Origin: an uncultured Lachnospiraceae bacterium
Lineage (GTDB): Bacteria > Bacillota > Clostridia > Lachnospirales > Lachnospiraceae
NCBI GenBank assembly: GCA_947566645.1
Contig: CANOKL010000013.1
Span: forward strand, 19,275 to 83,274
Reading direction: 5' to 3'
Length of the DNA stretch: 64,000 nt
A program made the translations under genes and the position numbers. Shown piece by piece: positions 35,832 through 44,087 of the stretch (positions are counted from its first letter, which is position 1; the number at the start of each line of letters is the position of its first letter). The notes beneath the pieces were generated by a model, which made no database searches, was not told where the DNA came from, and saw only the letters and a program-made list of their open reading frames with translations.

Positions 35832-35987
35832 TTAAACATATAGTTCTGCCAACATCCACATTCTGTTTCCCGGCTGTCTCTGTTTTTTCCCCTTTGACTG
35901 CTCTTTTTCTTTTATTTTTTTTCTTTTCGCGAGGTACTCTTCCATTGATATAACTTCCGGATAATCCATACTTTTTTTCTGCTGCAT
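35832..35987 (-). CDS. Small basic protein, 51 residues (unrecognised)
   Basis: Begins MQQKKSMDYPEVISMEEYLA, followed by a strongly basic stretch (KRKKIKEKEQSKGKKQRQ), and ends MWMLAELYV. TTGGAGG lies 7 bases before the ATG, an excellent start signal. It sits between a pseudogene and a nuclease remnant, in accessory DNA. The basic centre suggests nucleic acid contact. No family recognised. Confidence 0.65.
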   Translation of the reverse strand: MQQKKSMDYPEVISMEEYLAKRKKIKEKEQSKGKKQRQPGNRMWMLAELYV

Positions 35988-36237
35988 AATATTACCTCCA
36001 ATCTGCCATAGCCTGCATACATCTTAAAGCTTAAGGCCTTACTCCCGCCTTATTATTATATGATTGCATTTTTAAGTATATGCCTGCTATTTTTTCTGTT
36101 CCTTAGCATAAATTTATTATAAGAGGTAAATATGTCCGCAATATGGCAGATTTCTTAAAATATCATAAGAAATTTCTTAAAGTAATGCCACTTATGCAAA
36201 TAACCAGTCCACAATTAGGACTGGCTATATTTGCGAT

Positions 36238-36419
36238 CTATGGAATCCCTATGGAAAATCCCTCATATATCCCTGAGGGAACGTTGTCATCGAGCTTTTG
36301 ATGTGTCCGGGTTGGCGCTGCTAAATAATAAATCTGCCCGTCAACCAGCTCCGCACGTTCCCCATCTGGCAACGCATGAATATCTTCTATTGTATGGATT
36401 GTCCTGAAAGATATTCTGT
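36238..36419 (-). pseudogene. Remnant of a Uma2-family (DUF820) endonuclease gene
   Basis: The frame reads RTIHTIEDIHALPDGERAEL, then VDGQIYYLAAPTRTHQKL, the conserved N-terminus of Uma2 proteins, and jumps directly to VPSGIYEGFSIGIP and a stop, which fits the Uma2 C-terminus. About 120-130 central residues, including the PD-(D/E)XK catalytic core, are gone. No start codon is left; the fragment begins right at the purA stop. It is a collapsed nuclease gene by internal deletion. Confidence 0.7.
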
Positions 36420-37694
36420 CTATCTGTATATAATATCCTCTCTCCCTGGTCCATTGGAAACCATGGTAATCGGGTATCCGATCTCGCTTTCTATGAACTC
36501 AATGTAGTTTCTGCAGTTCTCTGGCAGCTCTTCATAGTTCTTAATTCCCCGGATATCGCACTTCCATCCCGGAAGGCGCTTAAGCACCGGCTTTGCCTTT
36601 TCAAGCAGATGGGTAGCCGGAAATTCCTTTGTGACCTCTCCGTTAATCTCATAGCCCACACATACCGGAATCTCGTCCAGATACCCCAGCACATCCAGTA
36701 CGGTAAAGGCAACATCCGTTGCACCCTGGAGCCTGCAGCCATACTTTGATGCCACACAGTCAAACCATCCCATACGTCTCGGGCGTCCTGTTGTTGCGCC
36801 GAACTCACCGCCGTCTCCTCCTCTTCTGCGAAGCTCATCTGCCTCCCCGCCGAAGATCTCGCTGACAAATGCGCCTGCGCCTACTGCGCTGGAGTAGGCC
36901 TTGCATACCGTGATTACCTTCTGAATCTCATAAGGCGGGATACCTGCACCAATAGCTCCATATCCTGCCAGTGTAGAGGATGAGGTTACCATCGGATAAA
37001 TCCCGTGATCCGGATCCTTCAATGTACCAAGCTGTCCCTCCAGAAGGATGTTCTTTCCCTCTTTTACAGCATTATGAAGGTAGAGCGCTGTATCGCACAC
37101 AAAAGGTTCTACCATTTTCTTATATTCCATCAGCTCTTCAAATAGCTCCTCCGGCTTAATCAAAGGCTTGTGATAGAGATGCTCCAGAAGCACATTCTTC
37201 TGCTCTGCGATTCTTACGACCTTTTCCTTCAGGAGTGCATCATCAAACAACTCGCTCACCTGAAAGCCGATCTTTGCAAACTTATCTGAATAGAACGGAG
37301 CAATTCCCGACTTCGTAGAGCCGAAGGACTTTCCGCCCAGTCTTTCCTCTTCATACGCGTCAATGTTCTTGTGGTAGGACATGACCATCTGCGCCCTGTC
37401 AGATACAAGAATCTTCGGCTGCGGCACGCCTCTGTCCACAATTGACTGCACTTCTTTAAAAAGCACCGGTACATCCAGAGCCACGCCGTTTCCGATTATA
37501 CTAGTGGTATGGTCGTAGAATACACCTGACGGCAATGTATGAAGAGCAAATTTCCCATAATTATTTATAATCGTATGTCCTGCATTCGCTCCCCCCTGGA
37601 AACGCACAATAATATCGGCCTCTCTTGCAAGCATATCCGTAATCTTGCCCTTGCCTTCATCTCCCCAGTTTGCACCTACTACTGCTTTAACCAT
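36420..37694 (-). CDS. purA: Adenylosuccinate synthetase
   Basis: 424 residues, start preceded by GTAGGAGG. Joins IMP and aspartate with GTP to form adenylosuccinate, on the way to AMP. The GTP-binding loop NWGDEGKGKITD is at residues 9-20, and GGANAGHTI, GNGVALD, the FGATTGRPRRMGWFD segment and a C-terminal GPGRE motif are present. It stands as a single gene. A nuclease remnant abuts its stop codon. Confidence 0.97.
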   Translation of the reverse strand: MVKAVVGANWGDEGKGKITDMLAREADIIVRFQGGANAGHTIINNYGKFALHTLPSGVFYDHTTSIIGNGVALDVPVLFKEVQSIVDRGVPQPKILVSDRAQMVMSYHKNIDAYEEERLGGKSFGSTKSGIAPFYSDKFAKIGFQVSELFDDALLKEKVVRIAEQKNVLLEHLYHKPLIKPEELFEELMEYKKMVEPFVCDTALYLHNAVKEGKNILLEGQLGTLKDPDHGIYPMVTSSSTLAGYGAIGAGIPPYEIQKVITVCKAYSSAVGAGAFVSEIFGGEADELRRRGGDGGEFGATTGRPRRMGWFDCVASKYGCRLQGATDVAFTVLDVLGYLDEIPVCVGYEINGEVTKEFPATHLLEKAKPVLKRLPGWKCDIRGIKNYEELPENCRNYIEFIESEIGYPITMVSNGPGREDIIYR

Positions 37695-37812
37695 AATGAA
37701 TTCCTCCTACATGGTATGAGTAACATCATACCGTCACTTTTATGATAAAATCACCGATAGCCATTATACTATATTTTCCCTGATATGTACAATGTTTTTT
37801 TCGTTACTATTC

Positions 37813-39375
37813 TTACATAAGCGGCGCAATCAGCCTCAGCACCCTTCCGGAAAGCTTCGTGAACAGCGTCTGCCCCTTTACTTCTATAAGAGTCATCTTA
37901 TGGCATTTACTAAGAGTCCGCTGGAAATCCCGCTCAATCTTGTCCACCTCTGAATTATTATAGATAAATGTCCCGCATTCAAAATGCAGGTAAAGACTCC
38001 TGTAATCCAGATTAATGGTTCCTACTGTCGCCGTGTCATCGTCCGACACAAACACCTTTGCATGGACGAACCCGGGCGTATACTCATAGATCTGTACACC
38101 GCTCTCAATCAGTTCCTTGTAATACGTCTTAGCCACGGCAAACGCGTACCATTTATCAGGAATATGGGGCATGATGATCACCACCTCTATCCCGCACTTT
38201 GCCACTCTGGTAAGGGTTGTGATCATCTCATTATCAAGAATCAGGTAGGGGGTCATAATATGTACATATTTTTTTGCGTGGTTCAGAATGTGAAAATACA
38301 CCTCTTCCCCAACATTCTCATTGTCAAAAGGGCTGTCCGCATAGGGGATGATATAACCGAGTTCTCTTCTTAAACCCTTTGCCTTCGGGGTCAGATACCT
38401 CCGGTAGTTCTCTTCCTGCCGCCCCTCTACATTCCACATTTCAAGAAACATCATGGTCAGCCCCTGGACAGCATCTCCTTTAAGCATTACCGCTGTGTCT
38501 TTCCAGTGTCCGAAGCGCACTTTCCTGTTAATGTACTCGTCTCCGATATTCACGCCTCCCGTAAAGCCAACTCTTCCGTCCACGACACAGATCTTGCGGT
38601 GATCCCGGTTATTCTGCACGGTGGATAAAAAGGGCTTCATAGGATTCGACATCTTACACTGAATTCCAAACCTTTTCAGATATTTCGGATAATTGTAAGG
38701 CAGCATGGATATGGCGCACATGCCGTCATACATAAACCGCACCTCTACCCCGTCTCCTGCCTTCCGTATCAGGATATCAAGGATCGTGTCCCACATATAC
38801 CCCTCTTCTACAATGAAGTATTCCATGAAAATGAATTTTCTTGCATTGCGAAGCTCTGATACCATCTGTCTGAACTTATCCTCCCCAAGGGGGAAATACT
38901 TTACTTCCGTATTCCGGTAAACAGGAAATCCCACACGTTTTGAAAGGTAATATGCCAGATTTGCGTTAGCCGATTTACTCGCCCATAGTGCATCGACGAT
39001 CGCTTCATCCTGACGCAGATAAGGCGCTGTCTCCAGCTTGAGCTTCGACAGTCTCTCCTTTATATGATTGTTTTCCATCTGAGTCTTAACAAAGATATAG
39101 AAAAAGGCGCCCGCAAGCGGCAGCATAACTACAAAAAGCATCCAGGTCATCTTGAATGCCGGGTTATCCTCCGAATTAATAATGTAGATGACTACTACGA
39201 TCTCCAGGATCAGCATAATGCCATACATATATCTGCTGTATTCTCCCAGATAAAACGGAATACGCAGAAACCAGATCAGCTGCACCAGAATCAGCAGTAA
39301 TATAATACCGGTTCGGCTGAAGATAATACGGAACAGTCCTTTCTTCGCTGTTGCCGGCACTTCATTTTTATGCAT
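37813..39375 (-). CDS. cls: Cardiolipin synthase
   Basis: 520 residues from the ATG at 39375, with AGGGAGAG upstream. It joins two phosphatidylglycerols to cardiolipin at the membrane. Two N-terminal membrane segments, then two phospholipase D (HKD) motifs: HRKICVVDGRVGFTGG and HAKVFVSDDDTATVGT. Length is normal for the family. The promoter overlaps a perfect 19-bp palindrome, so its expression is probably under a dedicated regulator. Confidence 0.94.
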   Translation of the reverse strand: MHKNEVPATAKKGLFRIIFSRTGIILLLILVQLIWFLRIPFYLGEYSRYMYGIMLILEIVVVIYIINSEDNPAFKMTWMLFVVMLPLAGAFFYIFVKTQMENNHIKERLSKLKLETAPYLRQDEAIVDALWASKSANANLAYYLSKRVGFPVYRNTEVKYFPLGEDKFRQMVSELRNARKFIFMEYFIVEEGYMWDTILDILIRKAGDGVEVRFMYDGMCAISMLPYNYPKYLKRFGIQCKMSNPMKPFLSTVQNNRDHRKICVVDGRVGFTGGVNIGDEYINRKVRFGHWKDTAVMLKGDAVQGLTMMFLEMWNVEGRQEENYRRYLTPKAKGLRRELGYIIPYADSPFDNENVGEEVYFHILNHAKKYVHIMTPYLILDNEMITTLTRVAKCGIEVVIIMPHIPDKWYAFAVAKTYYKELIESGVQIYEYTPGFVHAKVFVSDDDTATVGTINLDYRSLYLHFECGTFIYNNSEVDKIERDFQRTLSKCHKMTLIEVKGQTLFTKLSGRVLRLIAPLM

Positions 39376-39473
39376 ATCAATCTCTCCCTTGCTGTCAGTC
39401 AGGAACTGCCATTCCTGAATACCTCTGTGCCCTGCAGACAATCCTTTACAGATTGTCTGTGTCTAAAAGCTTC

Positions 39474-39510
39474 TGTGGTACAGTGTACCACACATTTTGT
39501 CTAATCTCAA
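39474..39510 (-). promoter_or_regulatory. cls promoter with overlapping 19-bp operator palindrome
   Basis: TTGAGA (39505-39510), 17 bases, TACACT (39482-39487) on the minus strand. The -10 box lies inside TGTGGTACA-G-TGTACCACA (39474-39492), a perfect 9-bp dyad around one base. A short hairpin AGACAATC/GATTGTCT (39437-39459) follows in the leader. Confidence 0.65.
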
Positions 39511-39580
39511 CATTTTTGCCCCTGGAGCATATTTTTACGCTTTTTTCAGAATTTGTTTAAAAATATTTCATCAGTTCCCC

Positions 39581-39609
39581 TTTCCATTTTGCCAAAAAAG
39601 TATTACAAT
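39581..39609 (+). promoter_or_regulatory. Promoter of the acidic membrane-anchored protein gene
   Basis: TTTCCA, 17 bases, TACAAT, 43 bases before the start codon. Confidence 0.5.
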
Positions 39610-39652
39610 ACACATATTAGGAAAATATAGCCAGATGAAAGGAGAAACTATT

Positions 39653-39991
39653 ATGGCAAAGTGGTTTAAAAGGGTATTAGGAGCAGCCGCAGTTGGTACT
39701 GCTGCAGCAGGTGCTCTTTATTATTGGAAAAAGACAAAGGTTGACACAGACGAATTCGAAGATGATTTCGAAGATGACGACTTTGATCTTGATGACGATT
39801 TAAAACCGGCGGCTGACCGTGAATATGTGTCACTCAATTCTGCCTCTAAGGGTGAAGCAGAAGAGGCTTCTCCGTCTGACGATACCGCAGACACTAGTGG
39901 AGATGCAGCGGCTGATGCCGGAGACAGCAAGGCAGCTGAAAGTGAAGAAGGCAACGCGGCCAGGACCGCGGCTTCTGAAGACTCGGAATAA
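39653..39991 (+). CDS. Small membrane-anchored acidic protein, 112 residues
   Basis: Starts MAKWFKRVLGAAAVGTAAAG with AAAGGAG upstream; a longer frame from 39497 lacks a ribosome site. One membrane segment (about 8-24), a YYWKK stop-transfer, then a very acidic tail (DEFEDDFEDDDFDLDDDLK and a Ser/Ala/Asp/Glu-rich end). Low-complexity sequence makes family assignment hard. Divergent from cls. Unknown function; such acidic tails can bind metal ions or basic partners. Confidence 0.75.
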   Translation: MAKWFKRVLGAAAVGTAAAGALYYWKKTKVDTDEFEDDFEDDDFDLDDDLKPAADREYVSLNSASKGEAEEASPSDDTADTSGDAAADAGDSKAAESEEGNAARTAASEDSE

Positions 39992-40050
39992 ATATTCATG
40001 TAAAGATTCAGCAGGTATGCCCAGGGCTGCCTGTTGAAATTAGTTTAGGA

Positions 40051-41463
40051 TTATAGTAATCCCACCGGACACCAGCATTCTGTCAAAGTCTTTACTGCTT
40101 CCCTGATCTGTCTTTCTGACAGATTTGCATATCCCAGAAGAATCGTTGCCTCCTCCCATTCCCTGGCTCTGCGGATCTGGTAGGCAGACATTCCATATAC
40201 CCGAATATCTTTTTCTTTTGCACTTCCGACCAGCTCCTCCTCAGTCTTCCCATTTTTAAAAGTCAGAAGAAGATGTACGCCCGCATTCTCTCCCGATATG
40301 GTACATACCTTCAAAAGCGGTTTTAAAGCTTCAATCAGCACATCATGGCGGCCTTTATACATGGCACGGGTTTTATTCAGGTGGCGTTCATAATAACCTT
40401 CTTCAATAAACCGCTGGACAATCAGCTGATCCACTTTAGATACGGTTGACTGGACAAAGGAATGCTTCTCTTTGTATTTCCACATCAGATTCTCAGGAAG
40501 CACCATATAGCTCAGACGGATGGCCGGCGCGATGGATTTCGAAAATGTACCCAGATAAATAACCTTATCATTCCTGTCATATCCTTTCAGGGCAGGAATC
40601 GGTTTCCCCTTATACCGGAATTCACTGTCATAGTCATCCTCAATAATATAGCGCTCCGGTGCCTCCTGCGCCCATTTTAAGAGCTCCAGTCTGCGCTTCA
40701 TGGGCATGATAATTCCCGTAGGGTACTGGTGGGACGGGGTCACATATGCAATATCCGCCCCTTCCTTACGAAGCTCGGACACCTTCATTCCATTCCGGTC
40801 CAGCCCTATGGGAACGGTATCGTAGGAAAGTCCTTTCATCACCCTGTATGCCTGCTTGTACGTCGGATCCTCAAAACCAATCCGGAATCCGGTTCCAAGA
40901 ATCATGGAAAGGAGCATCAGTATGTAATCGCTCCCCGCTCCGATAATCACCTGCTCTGGCGAGCAGTCCACCCCTCTCGCCTGATAGAGATAGCTGCAGA
41001 TTGCACTCCGGAACCCATATTCTCCCTGGGAATCCCCTGACCGGAACAGCTCCGTCCGGTCGTCCATCAAGATCTCCTTCGACAACTTCCTCCACACAGA
41101 ATAAGGGAAACTCTTAAGATCCACCCCATTTGGCGTAAAATCATACCGGAAGACCTTCTTTTTCTCCTCCACAGCAGGCATCTCTGCCTTCTTCTGGCTG
41201 ATATGATAAAGCTCCTCAATCTCCGCCACAAAAAATCCACGGTAAGGCTCCGCCTCCACATACCCCTCGGACAGAAGCTGCTCATACGCAAGCTCCACCG
41301 TACTTCTGCTCACCTCCAGATGCCTGGACAGCGCCCTGGTAGAAGGCAGCCTCTCACCACAGGGAATCCTTCCGCCCCGGATCTCCGAGCGGATATAGCG
41401 GTAGATCTGCTCATAAAGAGGAGTCCCCGAATCCGTCTTCAAATTCATCGTAAGCTCATTCAT
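40051..41463 (-). CDS. MocR/PdxR-type transcriptional regulator (GntR-aminotransferase fusion)
   Basis: 470 residues. N-terminal winged helix of the GntR family (PLYEQIYRYIRSEIRGGRIP, ERLPSTRALSRHLEVSRSTV), then a fold type I aminotransferase-like domain with the PLP lysine in TFSKSIAPAIRLSY and VTPSHQYPTG. Regulators of this class use PLP or its adducts as ligand and often control vitamin B6 or amino acid genes. No pdx genes are next to it, so its target is open. Palindrome copy 5 lies 27 bases upstream, between it and glnS. Confidence 0.93.
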   Translation of the reverse strand: MNELTMNLKTDSGTPLYEQIYRYIRSEIRGGRIPCGERLPSTRALSRHLEVSRSTVELAYEQLLSEGYVEAEPYRGFFVAEIEELYHISQKKAEMPAVEEKKKVFRYDFTPNGVDLKSFPYSVWRKLSKEILMDDRTELFRSGDSQGEYGFRSAICSYLYQARGVDCSPEQVIIGAGSDYILMLLSMILGTGFRIGFEDPTYKQAYRVMKGLSYDTVPIGLDRNGMKVSELRKEGADIAYVTPSHQYPTGIIMPMKRRLELLKWAQEAPERYIIEDDYDSEFRYKGKPIPALKGYDRNDKVIYLGTFSKSIAPAIRLSYMVLPENLMWKYKEKHSFVQSTVSKVDQLIVQRFIEEGYYERHLNKTRAMYKGRHDVLIEALKPLLKVCTISGENAGVHLLLTFKNGKTEEELVGSAKEKDIRVYGMSAYQIRRAREWEEATILLGYANLSERQIREAVKTLTECWCPVGLL

Positions 41464-41489
41464 AATCCTTGCCTCCTGAGCGAATTAGC

Positions 41490-41533
41490 CAATTTGGGAC
41501 GGGGTATTTTTAAAAATACCCCGTCCCAAATTG
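41490..41533. repeat. Dispersed palindrome, family A copy 5 (compensated variant)
   Basis: A perfect 44-bp palindrome in which the inner C:G pair has changed to T:A on both arms (GGGACGGGGT and ACCCCGTCCC). It ends one base before the glnS stop codon. Confidence 0.9.
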
Positions 41534-41534
41534 A

Positions 41535-43202
41535 CTATTTCGGCAGCTTGAAGGAGCTCTTCAGGGATACAATCCGGTTAAATACCAGATTTTCCGGTGC
41601 CGAGTCTTTGGAATCAATACAAAAATACCCGTTTCTTACAAACTGGAAGCTGTCGTGTCCTTTTGCTTCTTTGAAGCTGTCTTCTACATAACAGTTTTTG
41701 AGTACCTTAAGTGAGTCGGGATTAAGGTTGAGGGAACCGTCTTCTTTATTATATACACCTTTTTCCTCATCAATCAGATTCTCATAGAGCCGGACCTCTG
41801 CCTGCTTTGCAGCGGGGGCGTAAACCCAGTGGATGGTTCCTTTTACCTTGCGTCCTGTGAAGCCTGTGCCGCACTTTGTCTCCGGGTCGTAGGTGCAGTG
41901 TACAACTGTGACGTTTCCGTCTGCATCCGTCTCGTAGCTTACGCATTTTACAAAATAGGCATGCATCAGCCGGACTTCGTTACCCGGGAAGAGGCGGAAA
42001 TACTTCTTCGGCGGTTCAATCATGAAGTCATCCCGCTCAATATAGAGTTCCCGTCCGAAAGGCACCTTTCTTTTGCCAAGTTCCGGATTCTCCATATTGT
42101 TGTCTACATCCAGATACTCGCATTCTCCTTCCGGATAGTTGTCGATCACCAGCCTGACCGGGTCAAGCACTGCCATCATCCGGGACTTTTTAAGCTTTAA
42201 GTCCTCCCGGATGCAGTACTCCAGCATGGCATAATCTACCGAGCTCTGACTCTTGGATACTCCGCACATATCAATAAACATCTTAAGAGCTTCCGGCGTA
42301 AAGCCTCTTCTTCTTAAGGCTGCAATGGACACCAGCCTGGGATCGTCCCAGCCGTCTACAATGCCGTCCTCAACAAGCTTCTTAATATACCGCTTTCCTG
42401 TCACCACATTGGTAAGATACAGCTTGGCAAATTCAATCTGGCGCGGCGCCGGGTCAAATTCACACTCCTTTACTACCCAGTCGTAAAGAGGTCTGTGGTC
42501 TTCGAATTCAAGGGTACAGATGGAATGGGTAATCTTCTCCACTGCATCCTCGATGGGATGCGCAAAATCATACATCGGGTAAATACACCACTGATCCCCC
42601 GTATTATGATGTGACATGTGTGCCACACGGTAAATGACCGGGTCGCGCATGTTAATATTGGGGGATGCCATGTCGATCTTTGCCCTTAATACCTTCTCCC
42701 CGTCCTTGTATTCTCCATTCTTCATTCCTTCAAATAAAGCAAGGTTCTCCTCCACGGAACGGTTCCTGTAAGGGCTGTCCTTTCCCGGCTCCTTTAAGGT
42801 TCCCCGGTACTCCCTGATCTCATCCGCTGTCAGATCGCAGACAAATGCTTTTCCCTTCTTAATCAGCTTCACCGCACATTCATACATGGCTTCAAAATAA
42901 TCGGATGCAAAGTACAGATGATCCTTATAATCCGCCCCAAGCCATGCCACATCTTCTTTGATGGACTCTACGAATTCCATATCCTCCTTTGTCGGGTTCG
43001 TATCGTCAAACCGCAGGTGAAAGGTTCCGTTATACTTTCTTGCAAGACCTGAATTCAGAAGAATCGACTTGGCGTGTCCGATGTGAAGATAACCGTTTGG
43101 CTCCGGCGGAAATCTCGTACACACCTCACTGTAGACTCCTTCTGCAAGATCCTTATCAATCTCCTGCTCAATAAAATTTCTGGAAACTGCTTCTTCTCCC
43201 AT
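41535..43202 (-). CDS. glnS: Glutaminyl-tRNA synthetase
   Basis: 555 residues from the ATG at 43202, with AGGAGG 6 bases upstream. Charges tRNA-Gln directly. Class I signature [15 protein letters not shown] near residue 39, FDDTNP following, and the tRNA-contact region in the middle ([27 protein letters not shown]). It resembles bacterial GlnRS of eukaryotic descent, as often found in Lachnospiraceae. No T-box is seen in its short leader. Confidence 0.96.
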   Translation of the reverse strand: MGEEAVSRNFIEQEIDKDLAEGVYSEVCTRFPPEPNGYLHIGHAKSILLNSGLARKYNGTFHLRFDDTNPTKEDMEFVESIKEDVAWLGADYKDHLYFASDYFEAMYECAVKLIKKGKAFVCDLTADEIREYRGTLKEPGKDSPYRNRSVEENLALFEGMKNGEYKDGEKVLRAKIDMASPNINMRDPVIYRVAHMSHHNTGDQWCIYPMYDFAHPIEDAVEKITHSICTLEFEDHRPLYDWVVKECEFDPAPRQIEFAKLYLTNVVTGKRYIKKLVEDGIVDGWDDPRLVSIAALRRRGFTPEALKMFIDMCGVSKSQSSVDYAMLEYCIREDLKLKKSRMMAVLDPVRLVIDNYPEGECEYLDVDNNMENPELGKRKVPFGRELYIERDDFMIEPPKKYFRLFPGNEVRLMHAYFVKCVSYETDADGNVTVVHCTYDPETKCGTGFTGRKVKGTIHWVYAPAAKQAEVRLYENLIDEEKGVYNKEDGSLNLNPDSLKVLKNCYVEDSFKEAKGHDSFQFVRNGYFCIDSKDSAPENLVFNRIVSLKSSFKLPK

Positions 43203-43316
43203 ATGTTCCTCCTGATAAATATTTAGAATCACTTTCTTACATACAATGTTCAAAGCTTTATACATCATAGCATAAATCATATTCCGAGACAAGACAGATG
43301 TGATCTTGAATCACGA

Positions 43317-44063
43317 TTATTCCAGCCCTTCGCTAAAAGCGGCTTTTCGTAGTCTTTCCTTAACCCGCATCAATCCCTGTACGATTATCGCCGCATGGTC
43401 TGATGCGGTTTCTCCCTGCCGGACTACAGTGAATTTTTCTTCCCGGACCAGCGGGCTGCCTGTCCATGCATATTTCACACATGCACTGGTTTCAAAGCCT
43501 TGTTCTTCATTTCTAAGAGTAAGGGAATACAGCCTTATTTCTCCCTCTGCCCCGCCTTCCGTCTTGACTGCCTCACGGGACAGTTCTTTTAATTCCATCC
43601 CGCACCACATGGCATCTGCCGCATCATCTCCTGCCTGCACCCTCACATCCTTCCGGCGCACCAGGGACAGATATGCGGTAGTGACCACTCTCGCTCTCGG
43701 ATCTCTGTCATAATCCCCATAAGCAGCAAGCTGCTCCATCACAAGCCCCTTTACTCCTGTCTCTTCCTCCAGCTCCCGGCGCGCCGTATCCTCCAGATTT
43801 TCCTCAAGGTTAATGAATCCTCCCGGAAGCGCAAGACAGCCGATACTCGGATGGTTGCTCCTTCTGACAAGCAGCACCTTAAGTTCCTCCTCGTTTTCAC
43901 ACCTCTCCCCGTCAAAAGAAAAGATCACTGCATCCGTTGTGCAGCATGGCGTCTTATACTTATACGGGTCGTACTCCTTAAGAAACTCCTCCAGGGTCTG
44001 CCCCGCCGCATTTTTCTCTCCTGTTCCGTAAAATCTTGATATATCCTTTAAAAATGATGGCAT
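43317..44063 (-). CDS. NUDIX hydrolase
   Basis: 248 residues. The Nudix box is GGFINLEENLEDTARRELEE followed by ETGV, matching GX5EX7REUXEEXGU near residues 82-105. N-terminus FYGTGEKNAAGQTLEEF and KTPCCTTDAVIFSF are those of a Firmicute Nudix group with a C-terminal extension, sometimes linked to NAD or ADP-ribose metabolism. The substrate is not known. Single gene, 85 bases below glnS and just after an ABC exporter pair. Confidence 0.9.
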   Translation of the reverse strand: MPSFLKDISRFYGTGEKNAAGQTLEEFLKEYDPYKYKTPCCTTDAVIFSFDGERCENEEELKVLLVRRSNHPSIGCLALPGGFINLEENLEDTARRELEEETGVKGLVMEQLAAYGDYDRDPRARVVTTAYLSLVRRKDVRVQAGDDAADAMWCGMELKELSREAVKTEGGAEGEIRLYSLTLRNEEQGFETSACVKYAWTGSPLVREEKFTVVRQGETASDHAAIIVQGLMRVKERLRKAAFSEGLE

Positions 44064-44087
44064 CTTGTTCTCTCCTTTGTTCCAGCG

